The notes: generated from the sequence alone by a model not told the origin. DNA of 64,000 nucleotides from Halorussus marinus (GCF_004765795.1 NZ_SBIV01000002.1:62001-126000), one strand, 5' to 3'. Shown: positions 9,413 to 19,601, numbered from the stretch's first letter. Numbers and translations: made by a program.

Positions 9413-9451
9413 TGACAGACACGGAACACGCCTGTCAAGGAGTGTCTGTCA
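9413..9451. ncRNA. perfect 10 bp inverted repeat with upstream TATA-like box; candidate small RNA or hairpin
   Basis: TGACAGACAC (9413-9422) and its exact reverse complement GTGTCTGTCA (9442-9451) flank a 19 nt loop. A TATA-like TTTTATTG (~9383-9390) lies about 27 nt before the first arm, so a plus-strand transcript would begin at the hairpin. It lies in the 215 bp gap between convergent genes, so it could instead be a termination structure. No protein start fits. Confidence 0.3.
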
Positions 9452-9516
9452 TCCCGGGCTGACACCCCGAAACCACTGTTTCGATCCCTCCGGATCCGAC
9501 AGCCCCCGAGCGACTG

Positions 9517-10188
9517 CTACGGGATCCGTCCGCCGGTCACCCGAACCACGCCCAGCGCGTGTTCGGTGTGGGTCGTCTCGTCTGCGCGCGCCCGGAGCGC
9601 TCGCCGGGCGGCGTCGACGCGGTTGTCGAGTACCGTCCACGGCGCGCGCTCGTAGCCGTCCGTGCCGGTCGGCGACGACGCGACGACCAGCCCCCGGAAC
9701 GCCCGGTTGACGGGCCAGCCGAACCACCGCGCGGTCTGGGCGGCGTCGAGCAACGCGATCCGGCCGCCGGGCGCCAGCAGGTCCGCCCACCGGTCGACGG
9801 CCGCGCCGGGGTCCGCGAGCATCCCGACGACGAACGTGGCGAGGACGGCGTCGACCGCCTCGCGAAACTCGACCTCGGCGGCGTCGGCCCGCACGAGGTG
9901 GACGTTCGCCCACCCCTCGCGCTCGATCCGGTCGCGGGCCCGGGCCAACATCCCCCGCGTGAAGTCCACGCCCACGACTCGCCCCTCGGGACCGACCCGC
10001 TCGCGGAGGTGCGGGAGGTTCGCGCCCGTGCCACAGCCCATCTCGACCACGGTGTCGCCGGGTTCGAGCGCCAGCGCGTCGGCCGCCCGCCCGCGGAGCC
10101 GTCCGAGGCCGGGCGTCGAGCGCGCCAGCACGTCGTAGAGATCCGCCCATCTGGCGTAGAACTGCTGGGCCGCCGCCTCGCGTGACAT
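9517..10188 (-). CDS. class I SAM-dependent methyltransferase
   Basis: A 223-residue protein with the SAM-binding motif I VVEMGCGTGANLPHL (residues ~47-61), the acidic loop VVGVDFTRGML and motif IV-like VLATFVVGMLADP, followed by LAPGGRIALLDAA. It belongs to the Methyltransf_11/25 group, resembling UbiE or phospholipid N-methyltransferases in overall order. The substrate is unknown. It is monocistronic; the intergenic hairpin at 9413-9451 lies at its 3' side. Confidence 0.85.
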   Translation of the reverse strand: MSREAAAQQFYARWADLYDVLARSTPGLGRLRGRAADALALEPGDTVVEMGCGTGANLPHLRERVGPEGRVVGVDFTRGMLARARDRIEREGWANVHLVRADAAEVEFREAVDAVLATFVVGMLADPGAAVDRWADLLAPGGRIALLDAAQTARWFGWPVNRAFRGLVVASSPTGTDGYERAPWTVLDNRVDAARRALRARADETTHTEHALGVVRVTGGRIP

Positions 10189-10340
10189 GGAGAGTCATAC
10201 GGCGCCCGACAGGTAAATCGTACGGGCCAAACGGGACGCGAGCGGTCCCGCCTTCGGGCGGCGAAAGGGGAGAAATATATTCCCGTACATTACCTATATA
10301 TTCTTAGGTTTTATACGGTCGTGAAATCGAGGTCCGCGCG

Positions 10341-12830
10341 ATGACGGACTCCGACAGGCGGTTCCGGCAGGTCGACGCGTCGTCGCTCGTTCCCGATGCG
10401 ATTCGGCGTCGATACGCTCGCAAGTTCTTCGTGGGCGTTCTGGTGGTGATACTCGTGACCGGGACCGTCGGTGCGTTCAGTTACGCGAACACCCAAGAGC
10501 GGTTGGAGTCGCAGGTCCGGAATCAGCTCACCTCGACCGCGGAACTGCAGGCCGACGGCCTGAACGGGTGGATCGAGGGGCGCTCGCGCCAGACTGAGAC
10601 CCTCTCGCAGGCCAAGCAGTTCCAGAACGGGAACGTCGAGGAGATCGGCCTCTATCTGCTGGACCGACAGCGGTCGCTCGACGGGAGCCTCGTCGCGGTC
10701 CACTACGTCAGAGTGCGTTCGGGCGAGATACTCGCCAGTACCTCGCGGGAAACGGTCGGCGGGAATCTGTCCGAACTCGCCGGCTGGGACACCGCCACCA
10801 TCGACAACAGAACGAACCAGCCGTCGTACGTCCACGTCACCGGCGATCCGTACGAGAGCCCGGTCTCCGGGAATCGGTCCATCGCGTTCGTGAGCGCGCC
10901 GCCGAAAAACACCGAGCACGCCGTGGTCGCGGTCGCCAGTCTGGGCGCGCGAGCGAGCGACTTCCATCAGACCGTCGACGCCGGCGAGACGATGGTCGTG
11001 GACGGCGGGGGCGAGACGGTGCTCGACACCGACGACACCGAGGCCGAGTCGTTCGACGCGGCGGCGCTGGCCCGGCGGACAGAGGGGAACGCCGATGGGT
11101 CGGCGACGCGGAACGCGACCGGATTCGCCGCGACGGAGTCGTCGGTCGTCGGATACGCGCCCGTGACGGGGACCGACTGGATCGTGTTGACCCACGCGCC
11201 GAAGGCCAGCGCCTACGCGATGCGCGACAGCGTCGGGACGAGCCTCGCGGCGATGGTCGTCGCGACCATCGCCATCCTGGGCGTCGCGGCGATCTGGTTC
11301 GGTCGGCGACAGACCGAGACGCTCGAATCGCTCACGGAGTCGGCGGCGGAGATAGAACGCGGGAACCTCGACGTTCCGCTGGAAACCGGGCGTATCGACG
11401 AGTTCGGCCGGCTCTACGACGGCTTCGACGCGATGCGCGACTCGTTGCGCGACGAGATCCGAGCCGCCGAGTCCGCCGAGTCCGAAGCCGAGCGCGCCCG
11501 CGAGGAGGTCGAGCGAGAGCGCCGGGAGGCCGAGCGCGCCCGCGCCGAGGCCGAGCGCCTCAGCGATCGACTCGAGGCGACTGCCGCCGATTTCGGCGAC
11601 GCGATGGCGGACTGCGCCGACGGCGACCTGACGCGTCGGCTCGACGAGGACGTCGACAGCGAGGCGATGGCGGCGGTCGCGCGCGCCTTCAACGAGATGC
11701 TCGACGAGTGGGACCAGACCCTGCGGTCGGTTCGCGCGTTCGGCGAGGCGGTCGCCGACGAGAGCGACCTCGTGAACGAGACGGTCTCGCAGGTGACCGA
11801 GACCAGCGCCGAGGTGAGCGACTCCGTCCGGCAGATCTCCGACGGCGCGGCCGAACAGAGCGACCACCTCGAGACGGCCGTCGCCGACATAAACGACTTT
11901 TCGACGACCGTCGAGGAGGTGTCGGCCGCCGCCGACGAGGCCGCCGAACGGGCCGAGCGCGTCGCCGAACGCGGCGAGGACGGGCGCGAGTCGGCGGCCT
12001 CCGCGGTCCGGGACCTCGACGCCATCGAGGCCCGGACCCAAGACACCGTCGAGGCGATCGAGGAACTGCGCGATCTGGTCGCGGACATCGAAGACGTGAC
12101 GGAGTTCATCACCGAAATCGCCGAGCAGACCAACTTGCTCGCGCTCAACGCCTCCATCGAGGCGGCCCGCGCGGGCGACGCCGGAGACGGGTTCGGCGTC
12201 GTCGCCGAGGAGATACAGGAATTGGCCGACCAGACCCGCGACGCGACCGAGGACATCGCGGCCTCTATCGACCGGGTCCGCGAACAGACCGACGACGCGG
12301 CGGCGGGAATTCACGAGACCCGGCGGGCGGTCTCGGACGGCGCCGAGACGGTCACCGAGGCGGTCGAGGCCTTCGAGGCGGTCGTCGACGGGGTCGCGGA
12401 GACGAACCGGGACATCCAAGCGATGAGCGACGCGACCGAGCGACAGGCCGAGTCGGCTCGCGAGGTCGTCGAGACGGTCGAAGCGGTCTCGGCGATCAGC
12501 GAGGAGACCGCCGCCGAAGCCCAGACCGTCGCGGCGGCGGCGACCGAGCAGACGACCGCGCTGGACGACGCCGCCGACGGCGTGGCCGCGCTGGCCGATC
12601 GGGCCGAGGACCTGAACGCCCTGCTCGAATCCTTCGAGACGGCCGGGGACCGAGAGATCGATCGAATCCCGGACGCCGCGAGCGCCGAGCGTTCGGACGA
12701 CCGGGACGCGAACGGCCGCGGGGCGAGCGACGGCCGCGATCACGGGAACGACGAGGCCCGGAACGGCGACGAGGACGGTACGGGATCGCGACGGAACGAC
12801 GAAAGCGGCGAAGCCGTGACGCCGCCGTAG
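10341..12830 (+). CDS. methyl-accepting chemotaxis protein (halobacterial transducer)
   Basis: An 829-residue membrane transducer. A first membrane segment lies at residues ~30-49, then an extracellular Cache-like sensor (~50-290), a second membrane segment (~300-320) and a HAMP domain. A second HAMP-like segment ([17 protein letters not shown]) follows a charged coiled coil at ~375-410. The cytoplasmic signalling domain includes the hairpin tip around residues 594-612 ([18 protein letters not shown]), which binds CheA/CheW. The last ~50 residues are a polar disordered tail. The ligand is unknown. No che or arl genes lie nearby, so this is an orphan transducer. An AT-rich tract at ~10275-10315 is the likely promoter. 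Confidence 0.93.
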   Translation: MTDSDRRFRQVDASSLVPDAIRRRYARKFFVGVLVVILVTGTVGAFSYANTQERLESQVRNQLTSTAELQADGLNGWIEGRSRQTETLSQAKQFQNGNVEEIGLYLLDRQRSLDGSLVAVHYVRVRSGEILASTSRETVGGNLSELAGWDTATIDNRTNQPSYVHVTGDPYESPVSGNRSIAFVSAPPKNTEHAVVAVASLGARASDFHQTVDAGETMVVDGGGETVLDTDDTEAESFDAAALARRTEGNADGSATRNATGFAATESSVVGYAPVTGTDWIVLTHAPKASAYAMRDSVGTSLAAMVVATIAILGVAAIWFGRRQTETLESLTESAAEIERGNLDVPLETGRIDEFGRLYDGFDAMRDSLRDEIRAAESAESEAERAREEVERERREAERARAEAERLSDRLEATAADFGDAMADCADGDLTRRLDEDVDSEAMAAVARAFNEMLDEWDQTLRSVRAFGEAVADESDLVNETVSQVTETSAEVSDSVRQISDGAAEQSDHLETAVADINDFSTTVEEVSAAADEAAERAERVAERGEDGRESAASAVRDLDAIEARTQDTVEAIEELRDLVADIEDVTEFITEIAEQTNLLALNASIEAARAGDAGDGFGVVAEEIQELADQTRDATEDIAASIDRVREQTDDAAAGIHETRRAVSDGAETVTEAVEAFEAVVDGVAETNRDIQAMSDATERQAESAREVVETVEAVSAISEETAAEAQTVAAAATEQTTALDDAADGVAALADRAEDLNALLESFETAGDREIDRIPDAASAERSDDRDANGRGASDGRDHGNDEARNGDEDGTGSRRNDESGEAVTPP

Positions 12831-12920
12831 GGGCGACCGACTGCGTCCGCGGTCGGGCGCCGTAGCTGTCGACCGGCGTGCGGTCGTCCCGCCGACGCCG
12901 TCACGGCGCCCGGCCGCGTC

Positions 12921-13820
12921 TCACAGCAGGTCGCGGGCGGTCTCGGCCACCGATTCGGCGTCGTCGCCGAGGACGTACGTGATCGGCTCGATCCCGTAGC
13001 CGCCGGTGTGATAGAGGACGGTCGCGCCGGGCGTCTCGCGCAGGGCGGCGCCGACCGCGGCGTCGAGGTCGTCGTACTCGGCGTCGAACGCCGCGGTCTC
13101 GCGGCCGAGGTCGCGCAGGGCCGCGACCAGATCGGGGTCGTAGCGGAGGTTCATCGCCGCTCGCGCGTCGCTACCGTTGGCCCGGGCCGCCAGCAGGACG
13201 GAGGCGACGTGCTCGCTCACGCCGAACTCCGGTTCGGAGGGGATCGTCGCCCGACCCTTCACGTCGAAGATCCGGCCCGGGACGCCGGCCACGTCGTCGA
13301 TTCCGTCGGCGTCGGGCGTACACTCACAGAGGTTCGACCCGACCGCCGGGATGAGCGACGCGAACCCGCTGGCGCTCTCGACGATGGTCAGCCCGCGCCT
13401 CAGAGACGACCGGACGCGTTCGGTCACCCGGAGGTCGCCCTCCGGATCGTGGACGTTGAAGTCGCCGCCGTAGCCCGACAGTTCGGGCATCTGGAGCTCG
13501 TGGATCTCCGCGAGCAGGTCGCGGTCTTCGAGCCGACGGACCAGCACCTCGATCTCGACCAGCGCCTCGACTCGGCTCATCGTCCCCTCGGCGAGCCCTT
13601 CGCCGACCCGGGCGACGAGGGACTCGACCCGGTCGTCCCGGAGCACCCGGTCGTTGCGTTCGACCTCGCCGTTGGCGTACTTCGAGACCGCGCTCTGGGA
13701 GATGCCGAGCAGGTCCGCGACCTCGCTCTGGGTGAGCCCGCGCTCGCGGAGGTCCTCGGCCAGCATCGACCGCACCGTCGGAAGCAACTCCTCGACGACG
13801 ATCTCCTCGACGAACCTCAT
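12921..13820 (-). CDS. thiR: ThiR-type thiamine regulator: HTH fused to ThiN (thiamine-phosphate synthase-like) domain
   Basis: A 299-residue protein with an N-terminal XRE-like HTH ([20 protein letters not shown], residues ~26-45) and a C-terminal ThiN domain (residues ~115-299: [57 protein letters not shown]). This two-domain form is the archaeal regulator ThiR, which senses thiamine phosphate and represses thiamine synthesis genes; stand-alone or ThiD-fused ThiN is catalytic instead. The thi4 gene 4.6 kb away is a probable target. Its start overlaps the end of dcd by 4 nt, so translation is coupled to that gene. Confidence 0.9.
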   Translation of the reverse strand: MRFVEEIVVEELLPTVRSMLAEDLRERGLTQSEVADLLGISQSAVSKYANGEVERNDRVLRDDRVESLVARVGEGLAEGTMSRVEALVEIEVLVRRLEDRDLLAEIHELQMPELSGYGGDFNVHDPEGDLRVTERVRSSLRRGLTIVESASGFASLIPAVGSNLCECTPDADGIDDVAGVPGRIFDVKGRATIPSEPEFGVSEHVASVLLAARANGSDARAAMNLRYDPDLVAALRDLGRETAAFDAEYDDLDAAVGAALRETPGATVLYHTGGYGIEPITYVLGDDAESVAETARDLL

Positions 13821-14434
13821 CGGGAGTCACCCGACCCGTCGGGGGCCTTCTGGTCGCCGCCGAACTCGTGGTCGCCGCCGATCCGAGAGGCCTGCGGCCC
13901 CGACTGGTCCTGATACTTCGAGCCCCGCTCCTCGCCGTAGGGGCGGTCGGCGGCGGTCCGGAGCTCGGTGAAGATGAGCTGGGAGATGCGAGTGCCCGGT
14001 TTGAGCGCCACGGGCGCGGTGCCGAGGTTCGAGAGTTCGAGGGTGATCTGACCGCAGTAGCCCGGGTCGACGACCCCGGCGGTGGCGTGGATGACGACCG
14101 CGAGCCGGCCGAACGACGACCGGCCCTCGACGTGGGCGATGAGGTCGGCCGGGATCTCGACGCGTTCTTTGGTGGTGCCGAGCACGAAGTCCCCGGGGTG
14201 GAGGATGAACTCTTCGCCCTCCTCGACGACCGTCTCGGAGACGTACTCGGAGATCTCCTGCTCGCTGTCGGGGTGGATACAGGAGATGTTAGTACGTTGG
14301 AACTCCAGGAACTCCCGACCCAGTCGGAGGTCGACGCTGGCGGGCTGGATCTGGAGGTCCGGGTCGTCGAGGGGGTCGACGACGAGATCGCCGGCCTCCA
14401 TCCGGTCGAGGATGTCCGCGTCCGAGAGTATCAT
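13817..14434 (-). CDS. dcd: dCTP deaminase
   Basis: A 205-residue protein of the dCTP deaminase/dUTPase fold. Visible are the N-terminal [19 protein letters not shown], the nucleotide-binding [11 protein letters not shown] segment with conserved Arg/Ser/Arg, the [19 protein letters not shown] strand carrying the catalytic Glu, and [11 protein letters not shown]. It makes dUTP for dTMP synthesis; whether it also hydrolyses dUTP is not decided here. The ~25-residue C-terminal extension is polar and rich in Gly/Asp, as often in haloarchaea. It forms a 4 nt overlap with thiR. Confidence 0.94.
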   Translation of the reverse strand: MILSDADILDRMEAGDLVVDPLDDPDLQIQPASVDLRLGREFLEFQRTNISCIHPDSEQEISEYVSETVVEEGEEFILHPGDFVLGTTKERVEIPADLIAHVEGRSSFGRLAVVIHATAGVVDPGYCGQITLELSNLGTAPVALKPGTRISQLIFTELRTAADRPYGEERGSKYQDQSGPQASRIGGDHEFGGDQKAPDGSGDSR

Positions 14435-14475
14435 ACCCGGCAGTTAGTGCGAGGGTGCCTAAATAATCCGGTCTC

Positions 14476-14592
14476 TCAGGCGAGCGAGACGAGCAGGCCG
14501 GCGAGCGCGACGGTCCCCCCGGCGAACGCCGCCGGGCGCGTCGGGAGGTCGCGGGCGTGTTTCAGCCCGAACGCCACCGCCGGTTCGAGTAG
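14476..14592 (-). pseudogene. possible C-terminal remnant of a small membrane protein
   Basis: Between stop codons on the reverse strand lies a 38-codon stretch without a start codon that reads like a protein end: [13 protein letters not shown] then a hydrophobic [17 protein letters not shown] and a stop. The hydrophobicity and haloarchaeal codon bias suggest a decayed membrane-protein tail between dcd and pth2. It is too short to assign to a family and may be chance. Confidence 0.25.
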
Positions 14593-14627
14593 TCACCGAT
14601 TTAACGGCCGACCGCGTTCGAGCGGAC

Positions 14628-14966
14628 ATGAAACAGGCCATCGTCGCCCGAACGGACGTCGGCATGGGACAGGGAAAGCTCGCCGCGCAGGTCGCCCACG
14701 CCTCGCTGTCGGCCTACGAGGAGACCGGAACCAAGGCCCGCAAAGAGTGGAAAGGCGGCGGCCAGAAGAAGATCGTCCTGCAGGCCGACGGCGAAGACCG
14801 GATCTTCGAGCTCGCCGAGAAAGCGCGAGCCGAAGGGCTCGCCCACGCCGTGGTCCGGGACGCGGGCCACACCCAACTCGACCCGGGCACCGTCACCGCG
14901 CTCGCGGTCGGTCCCGCCGACGAGGAGCTCGTCGACAAGGTGACGGGCGACCTCTCGCTGTACTAA
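14628..14966 (+). CDS. pth2: peptidyl-tRNA hydrolase, archaeal Pth2
   Basis: A 112-residue Pth2 protein with the family motifs at the N-terminus ([20 protein letters not shown], conserved GKxAAQxxHA with VAHASLSAY) and at the C-terminus ([22 protein letters not shown]). It recycles peptidyl-tRNA by ester hydrolysis. TATA-like GATTTAAC lies ~25 nt before the ATG, consistent with a leaderless transcript. It is followed in the same direction by truD; pth2-truD linkage is common in archaea. A convergent gene on the other strand overlaps its stop by 4 nt. Confidence 0.95.
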   Translation: MKQAIVARTDVGMGQGKLAAQVAHASLSAYEETGTKARKEWKGGGQKKIVLQADGEDRIFELAEKARAEGLAHAVVRDAGHTQLDPGTVTALAVGPADEELVDKVTGDLSLY

Positions 14967-15340
14967 TCCGGGCAGTCGGACTCGTCGACGAGCACGTCCA
15001 GAAGCTCGTCGAGCGGATCGGTCCCGCGATAGCGGACGACGTCGGTTCGGGGGTCGAAATCGACGACGCCCTCGTCGGCCAGCCGCGGTAGGGTGCTGTG
15101 GTGGAGCCCGACCAGCGCGCGCTCCCGATCGGAGCCGTCGGGACCGCGGGCGAGGACACCGGCGAGGTCCTCGATCGAGCGGGCCGGCTCGTCGGCCGCG
15201 TACAGCGTTTCGAGGACCGCGCGCCGGCGCCGATCACCGAGCACGTCGAACGCCTGGTTCAGCGCGGCGTCGTCGGCCGTCTCAGTGGTTCGAAGCCCGT
15301 TCTCGGCGTCGGTCGCTCCGAGTCGGTTTGTATCGGACAT
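14963..15340 (-). CDS. DUF7344-type winged-helix protein
   Basis: A 125-residue probable regulator with an N-terminal [18 protein letters not shown] (residues ~30-47) and a [17 protein letters not shown] recognition-helix/wing region (~80-96), ending in a short acidic tail. The pattern matches the haloarchaeal DUF7344 group of ArsR-like winged helices. Two relatives are encoded at 20451 and 41177 in this window. Targets are unknown. It is convergent with pth2, with a 4 nt overlap of stop codons. Confidence 0.78.
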   Translation of the reverse strand: MSDTNRLGATDAENGLRTTETADDAALNQAFDVLGDRRRRAVLETLYAADEPARSIEDLAGVLARGPDGSDRERALVGLHHSTLPRLADEGVVDFDPRTDVVRYRGTDPLDELLDVLVDESDCPD

Positions 15341-15533
15341 CAGCTCTATTTGTGACTCGAAACGGAAACCCTTGCGAGCTTTTCACGATCGAGCGGGTAT
15401 TGATTAACCGAGTGAACGCGATCGCGGTCGAACACCGACGCGGCGACGCGTTCGCCGACCCGCGACTCGGAGCGGGACCGTCGGCCGTCGGCGGAAGCCA
15501 GATACAAGCGGTTCCTCGACCAAGGGCCGACGA

Positions 15534-16877
15534 ATGCGCGAGGCGTACCCAGTCGAGCGGGCGGTCGGGATCGAGCACTTCGTCAGCGACGCCGACGGCG
15601 TCGGCGGCCACATCCGCGAAGAGGACGCCGACTTCCGGGTCCGGGAGGTCGAACGGTTCGACGCCGAACCGGTCGGCGCCGACCCGGGCGCCTACCCCTA
15701 CCTCGTGGTCCGGGCGACTCTCCGTGGGTGGGACACCAACGACTTCGCGAGACGGCTCTCGGACGCGCTGGGGATCAGCCGCGAGCGCGTCTCGTGGGCC
15801 GGCACCAAGGACAAGCACGCGGTGACGACCCAGCTGTTCAGCCTCCGGAAGGTCGACGCGGAGGACCTCGACGGCCTCGACGTCCGGGACGTCGACCTCG
15901 ACGTCGTCGGGCGCGCGGGCCGCGGGCTGGAGTTCGGCGACCTCGCGGGCAACGCCTTCGAGATCACCGTCCGGGACGCCGATCGCCCCGCCAACGCCCC
16001 GGCAGTCCGCGAGCAACTCGAAGCGTTCGGCGGGGGCGACCCCGGGACCGTCGGCGTCCCGGACTTCTTCGGCCAACAGCGGTTCGGGAGCCACCGGCCG
16101 GTCACCCACGAGGTCGGGCTCGCCGTCGTCCGCGGCGAGTGGGAGGCGGCGGTCCGGGCGTACGTCGTCGAACCCTACGAGACCGAGCCCGAAGACACCC
16201 GGCGGGCGCGCCGGGAGGCCGCAGACGCCTTCGCGGCCCGCGACTGGCGGGGCGTGGTCGAGGCGCTCCCGCGGCGGCTCGGCTTCGAGCGCGCGATGGC
16301 GAACCGGCTGGCCGAGCGCGGCGGCGACGCCCCCGAGGACTTCCGGGCGGCGCTCGAAGCGGTGCCATCGAACCTCCAGCGGCTGTTCGTCAACGCCGCC
16401 CAGTCGTACGCGTTCAACCGCATCCTGAGCGAGCGCCTCGAACGCGGGCTCCCGTTCGACCGGCCGGTCGCCGGCGACGTGGTCTGCTTCTCGGAGACCG
16501 TCTCGGGGCTGACGGTGCCCGACACCGACCGCGAACAGCGCGTGACCGAGAGCCGGGTCGAGACGGTCGCGCGCCACTGCGAGCGCGGCCGGGCGTTCGT
16601 GACCGCGCCGCTGGTCGGGACCGCGACCGAACTCGGGGCGGGCGAGCCCGGCGAGATCGAGCGCGAGGTGCTCGATGATCTCGATCTGAGTCCCGGGGAC
16701 TTCGACCTGCCGGGGGAGTTCGACTCGACCGGGACCCGTCGGCCCGTCCTCGTGCGGACCGACCTCGACGTCGCGATCGAAGACGAGGCGGTGACCTTCG
16801 AGTTCTCGCTCCCGAAGGGCTCGTACGCGACCGTCGTGCTCCGGGAGTTTCTGAAGACCGATCCCGCCGACGAGTGA
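15534..16877 (+). CDS. truD: tRNA pseudouridine(13) synthase TruD
   Basis: A 447-residue TruD-family enzyme. The catalytic motif [12 protein letters not shown] includes the expected nucleophile Asp93, and [20 protein letters not shown] is the second hallmark. [16 protein letters not shown] and the C-terminal [19 protein letters not shown] complete the family pattern. It isomerises U13 in tRNAs. It is on the same strand as pth2, 567 bp away, with the DUF7344 gene inserted on the opposite strand between them. The 193 bp before it form a divergent promoter region. Confidence 0.95.
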   Translation: MREAYPVERAVGIEHFVSDADGVGGHIREEDADFRVREVERFDAEPVGADPGAYPYLVVRATLRGWDTNDFARRLSDALGISRERVSWAGTKDKHAVTTQLFSLRKVDAEDLDGLDVRDVDLDVVGRAGRGLEFGDLAGNAFEITVRDADRPANAPAVREQLEAFGGGDPGTVGVPDFFGQQRFGSHRPVTHEVGLAVVRGEWEAAVRAYVVEPYETEPEDTRRARREAADAFAARDWRGVVEALPRRLGFERAMANRLAERGGDAPEDFRAALEAVPSNLQRLFVNAAQSYAFNRILSERLERGLPFDRPVAGDVVCFSETVSGLTVPDTDREQRVTESRVETVARHCERGRAFVTAPLVGTATELGAGEPGEIEREVLDDLDLSPGDFDLPGEFDSTGTRRPVLVRTDLDVAIEDEAVTFEFSLPKGSYATVVLREFLKTDPADE

Positions 16878-16990
16878 GCGACCGCCGGCTGGGTCGCCGA
16901 GGCGAGCCGCGCGTCGGGGCGCCCGGCGGGAGTCGATCGGCGCGACGCGAAACACCGGGGTTAAATCCCGCCCGCGGCTAGGACCCGACT

Positions 16991-17710
16991 ATGGAGTGTC
17001 GGCAGTGTGCGTCCCCGCTGGAACGACCGGGCGACTACTGTCTGGTCTGTCGGACGCCCAACGCCGACGCCGTGGTGCTGGACCTCGACCGCGACCGGGC
17101 GACGCTCACGATGCTCGACGGCGAGGAAGTAGTCGGCGAGACCATCGTCACGACCACCCCCGAGGACGGCGGCGAGGAGGGGGTCGTCGAACTCCGGAAC
17201 TTCGCCGGGCGGGTCGCCGACGAGGTCCGGCGAAAGCGCCCCGAGGAGGTGTACGCCGCGGGCGACCGCGACGTGCTCCGGGCGACCCGCGGGCAGTTGC
17301 GCTACTCGTTCTACCGGGTCGAGGACGACGACCCCGTGGCGGCGGTCCAGTCCCGGCGAGGCGACCGCGCGCTGGAGGTGGTCGAGACCCCGCCGGCCGA
17401 GAAGATCGGCGGGAGCCACTCGACGCTGATCGGGGGCCGCACCGGCCGGAAGGTCGTCCACACGGTCGCGGGCCACCCGCACGTCAAGAAGGTGATCCCG
17501 GGACCGATCGAGGCCGGCGGTTCGGGGAGCCGGACCGGCATCCGCGCGAAGGCGACCCGGGCCGGCGAGAACGGCAACGTACGACTCTTGCTCCGGGACG
17601 GCTCCAGCGTGCAGGAAAACCGGATCGTCACGACCGCGAAAGACCGCGAGACCGGCGAGCGCGTCAGGGCCGACCTCAACGACGTGTTGACCGAGGCGGA
17701 GTTGCAGTAG
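16991..17710 (+). CDS. DUF2103 predicted metal-binding protein
   Basis: A 239-residue protein starting with a four-cysteine zinc ribbon (CRQC at residues 3-6 and CLVC at ~17-20) and continuing with a conserved domain containing GGSHSTLIGGRTGRKVVHTVAGHPHVKKVIPGPI (quoted in parts: HSTLIGGRTGRK and HPHVKKVIPGPI). This pattern matches the archaeal DUF2103 family of predicted metal-binding proteins. The basic, glycine-rich core suggests nucleic-acid binding, but the function is not established. It follows truD in the same direction after 113 bp, near other translation genes. Confidence 0.82.
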   Translation: MECRQCASPLERPGDYCLVCRTPNADAVVLDLDRDRATLTMLDGEEVVGETIVTTTPEDGGEEGVVELRNFAGRVADEVRRKRPEEVYAAGDRDVLRATRGQLRYSFYRVEDDDPVAAVQSRRGDRALEVVETPPAEKIGGSHSTLIGGRTGRKVVHTVAGHPHVKKVIPGPIEAGGSGSRTGIRAKATRAGENGNVRLLLRDGSSVQENRIVTTAKDRETGERVRADLNDVLTEAELQ

Positions 17711-17837
17711 GCGGTCCCGGGTCGAGTTCTCCGTTCGAAAAACGGGTTCCGAAGGCGTTCAGCGCACGCTACGTCGGCGGCGGTCCGCATCGAGCGCCGC
17801 AAGCTTCTTGTGGGAAGTAATTATATCTAATTACGCG

Positions 17838-18002
17838 ATGGTCAGCTACTACGACGCGGTCCTCGCGGCGATACCGCTACTCTCCGGGGGCGGGTATCTG
17901 GTGGGACAGCTCACGGGGCTTCCGGGCGCGATCGCGGGGCTGGTGGCGTCGCTCGCGGTCATCGGTCACGAACTGTTCGATCCGCCGGGCGCGGGCGACT
18001 GA
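17838..18002 (+). CDS. small conserved membrane protein, function unknown
   Basis: A 54-residue hydrophobic protein with two probable membrane segments (residues ~5-25 and ~28-46) joined by a glycine-rich turn and ending DPPGAGD. The ATG at 17838 follows an AT-rich AATTATATCTAATTA element at ~17819-17833. In-frame starts further upstream (17808) would place the promoter inside the gene. No family function is recognised. Confidence 0.65.
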   Translation: MVSYYDAVLAAIPLLSGGGYLVGQLTGLPGAIAGLVASLAVIGHELFDPPGAGD

Positions 18003-18056
18003 GCGCCGCCTCGACTCAAAGGCTTTATGAGCGCGCCCGGATAAATTCGCAGTACT

Positions 18057-18344
18057 ATGGCCGAAGACACTCAGAGCCGCACCGGCAGCGCCGGGCGGTT
18101 CGGAGCGCGATACGGGCGCGTCGCTCGCAGGCGCGTCGCCGACATCGAGAGCGACATGAACGACGACCACGCCTGCCCCGAGTGCGGCTCGGACGCCGTC
18201 GACCGGAAGGGCACCGGCATCTGGCAGTGTGGCAAGTGCGACTACAAGTTCGCCGGCGGCACCTACCGCCCCGAGACGCCCGCCGGTCGCACCGTCACCC
18301 GATCCATCCGGGCCGCGCTCGGCGACGACGAAAGCGACGAATGA
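18057..18344 (+). CDS. rpl37ae: 50S ribosomal protein L37Ae
   Basis: A 95-residue zinc-ribbon ribosomal protein of the large subunit. [21 protein letters not shown] at the N-terminus is the rRNA-binding part, and two CxxC pairs (CPEC and CGKC, residues ~39-60) bind zinc. The C-terminal [15 protein letters not shown] is typical. A TATA-like ATAAATTC lies ~17-20 nt before the start. It heads the conserved archaeal cluster L37Ae-RpoP-Pcc1-prefoldin-DUF3194 and overlaps rpoP by 4 nt (ATGA). Confidence 0.96.
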   Translation: MAEDTQSRTGSAGRFGARYGRVARRRVADIESDMNDDHACPECGSDAVDRKGTGIWQCGKCDYKFAGGTYRPETPAGRTVTRSIRAALGDDESDE

Positions 18345-18475
18345 GCTACAAGTGTTCGCGGTGCAAGCGCGACGTCGAACTCGACGAGTACGGCGGCGTC
18401 CGCTGTCCGTACTGTGGCCACCGCGTGCTACTGAAAGAGCGGAGCCGCGACGTCAAGGAAGTCAGCGTCAACTGA
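18341..18475 (+). CDS. rpoP: DNA-directed RNA polymerase subunit P (Rpo12)
   Basis: A 44-residue zinc-binding subunit of archaeal RNA polymerase, homologous to eukaryotic Rpb12. It has a CSRC pair (residues 5-8) and a CPYCGHRVL pair (22-30), followed by the basic [12 protein letters not shown] tail. The start ATG overlaps the stop of rpl37ae (ATGA), so the two are translationally coupled. Confidence 0.95.
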   Translation: MSYKCSRCKRDVELDEYGGVRCPYCGHRVLLKERSRDVKEVSVN

Positions 18476-18491
18476 GCGTCCGCGCCCCCGC

Positions 18492-18743
18492 ATGAGCGAC
18501 CGCCCGCACGACGCCGTTCTCCGCTTTTCGTACGAATCGACCAGCCGCGCCCGGACCGTCGCCCGCGCGGTCTCCCGGGAGGTCGGCGAGATCGACGGCG
18601 ACCGGTCGGCCGCGAGCGTCTCCCGAGAGGGCGCGACCGTCGCGGTCCGCGTGGTCGCCGACGACCTCGTGGCGCTCCGAGCGGGGCTGAACTCGTGGGG
18701 GTCGCTGGTCGAGGTGGCCGAGCGGACGACCGCGGCCGCGTGA
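18492..18743 (+). CDS. pcc1: KEOPS complex subunit Pcc1
   Basis: An 83-residue small subunit of the KEOPS complex, which makes the universal t6A37 modification of ANN-decoding tRNAs together with Kae1, Bud32 and Cgi121. The Pcc1 fold is recognised from the central strands VSREGATVAVRVVADDLVALRAGLNSW (beginning near residue 43), with the conserved DLxALRAxxNS element that forms the dimer. Position just after rpoP is the usual archaeal context. Confidence 0.9.
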   Translation: MSDRPHDAVLRFSYESTSRARTVARAVSREVGEIDGDRSAASVSREGATVAVRVVADDLVALRAGLNSWGSLVEVAERTTAAA

Positions 18744-18881
18744 GTTCGGGCTCGATCGGCGGCCACTCCCGACGGCGTACGAGCGCCCGCGCGCCGGGTC
18801 GCCGAGTCCGGGACGACCGCCGGTCAGCGCCGCCGGACCCGAAAGCGGGGGTTTTTCAGTCCGGGGAGCATCCATCGACGT

Positions 18882-19283
18882 ATGCAGGGTAATCTGCCAC
18901 CGGAAGCACAAGAGAAACTCGAAGATCTGCAGGACCTTCAGGAGACGGCCCAGCAGGTCGCCGCCCAGAAGAACCAGGCCGAGACCCAGCTCACCGAGGC
19001 CCAGACCGCCCTCGACGAGCTCGAGGACATCGACGAGGAGACGACGATGTACCGCGAGGTCGGCGAACTGCTCGTCAAGACCGGCTACGACGAGGCCCAG
19101 GACGACCTCGAAGAGAAGGTCGACAGCCTCGAAATCCGCGTCGAGACCCTCCAGAAACAGGAAGAGCGCGTTCAAGAGCAGTTCGAGAGCCTCCAGCAGG
19201 AGCTCCAGCAGATGCTGGGCGGCGGTGGCGGCCCCGGCGGCCCGCAGGGCCCCGGCATGGGCGGCGGCGCCGGCGGCGCATAG
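18882..19283 (+). CDS. pfdB: prefoldin subunit beta
   Basis: A 133-residue chaperone subunit. It has two long coiled-coil helices (residues ~8-50 and ~75-115) around the conserved hairpin [18 protein letters not shown], ending in a Gly-rich, methionine-containing tail unique to haloarchaeal versions. Six-subunit prefoldin delivers unfolded proteins to the thermosome. The stop codon abuts the ATG of the next gene directly, so both are cotranslated. Confidence 0.95.
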   Translation: MQGNLPPEAQEKLEDLQDLQETAQQVAAQKNQAETQLTEAQTALDELEDIDEETTMYREVGELLVKTGYDEAQDDLEEKVDSLEIRVETLQKQEERVQEQFESLQQELQQMLGGGGGPGGPQGPGMGGGAGGA

Positions 19284-19529
19284 ATGCCCAGCGACGACGA
19301 GGTCGTCCAGACCGCCGCCGAGGCCGCCGAAGGCGTCATCTTCGCCCGGTTCAAGCAGTCGGCGGTGAAAGACTTCGACGTGACGGTCACGTTCGAAGAC
19401 GGGATCCTCGACGTGGACGTGTATCTCAACGTTCCTGACGCCCGCGACGAGGAAGACCAGGTCGCCGAGGACGCCGCCCTCGCGGCGCGTTCGGCGGTCG
19501 ACGACCTATTCGCCGAGACTGACGGCTGA
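19284..19529 (+). CDS. DUF3194 family protein
   Basis: An 81-residue acidic alpha-beta protein with the core KDFDVTVTFEDGILDVDVYL (residues ~29-48), matching DUF3194, a small archaeal family nearly always encoded next to prefoldin beta. Function is unknown; genomic linkage suggests a role with prefoldin or translation. There is no intergenic base between it and pfdB. Confidence 0.85.
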   Translation: MPSDDEVVQTAAEAAEGVIFARFKQSAVKDFDVTVTFEDGILDVDVYLNVPDARDEEDQVAEDAALAARSAVDDLFAETDG

Positions 19530-19601
19530 GGTCCCGATCCGGCCGTCATTTTCTCACCCCGAGCGTAGACTGTGACGCGCCCGCGAACCGCGTGACACCA
19601 C

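Noticed and set aside
10261-10320. AT-rich tract before the transducer as a possible origin or insertion-sequence end
   Set aside because: No repeats, Orc1/Cdc6 gene or transposase nearby; a promoter explains it.
10311-12743. 810-codon minus-strand frame opposite the transducer gene
   Set aside because: It is an antisense shadow produced by GC-rich codons. The plus-strand frame encodes a full transducer with intact signalling domain.
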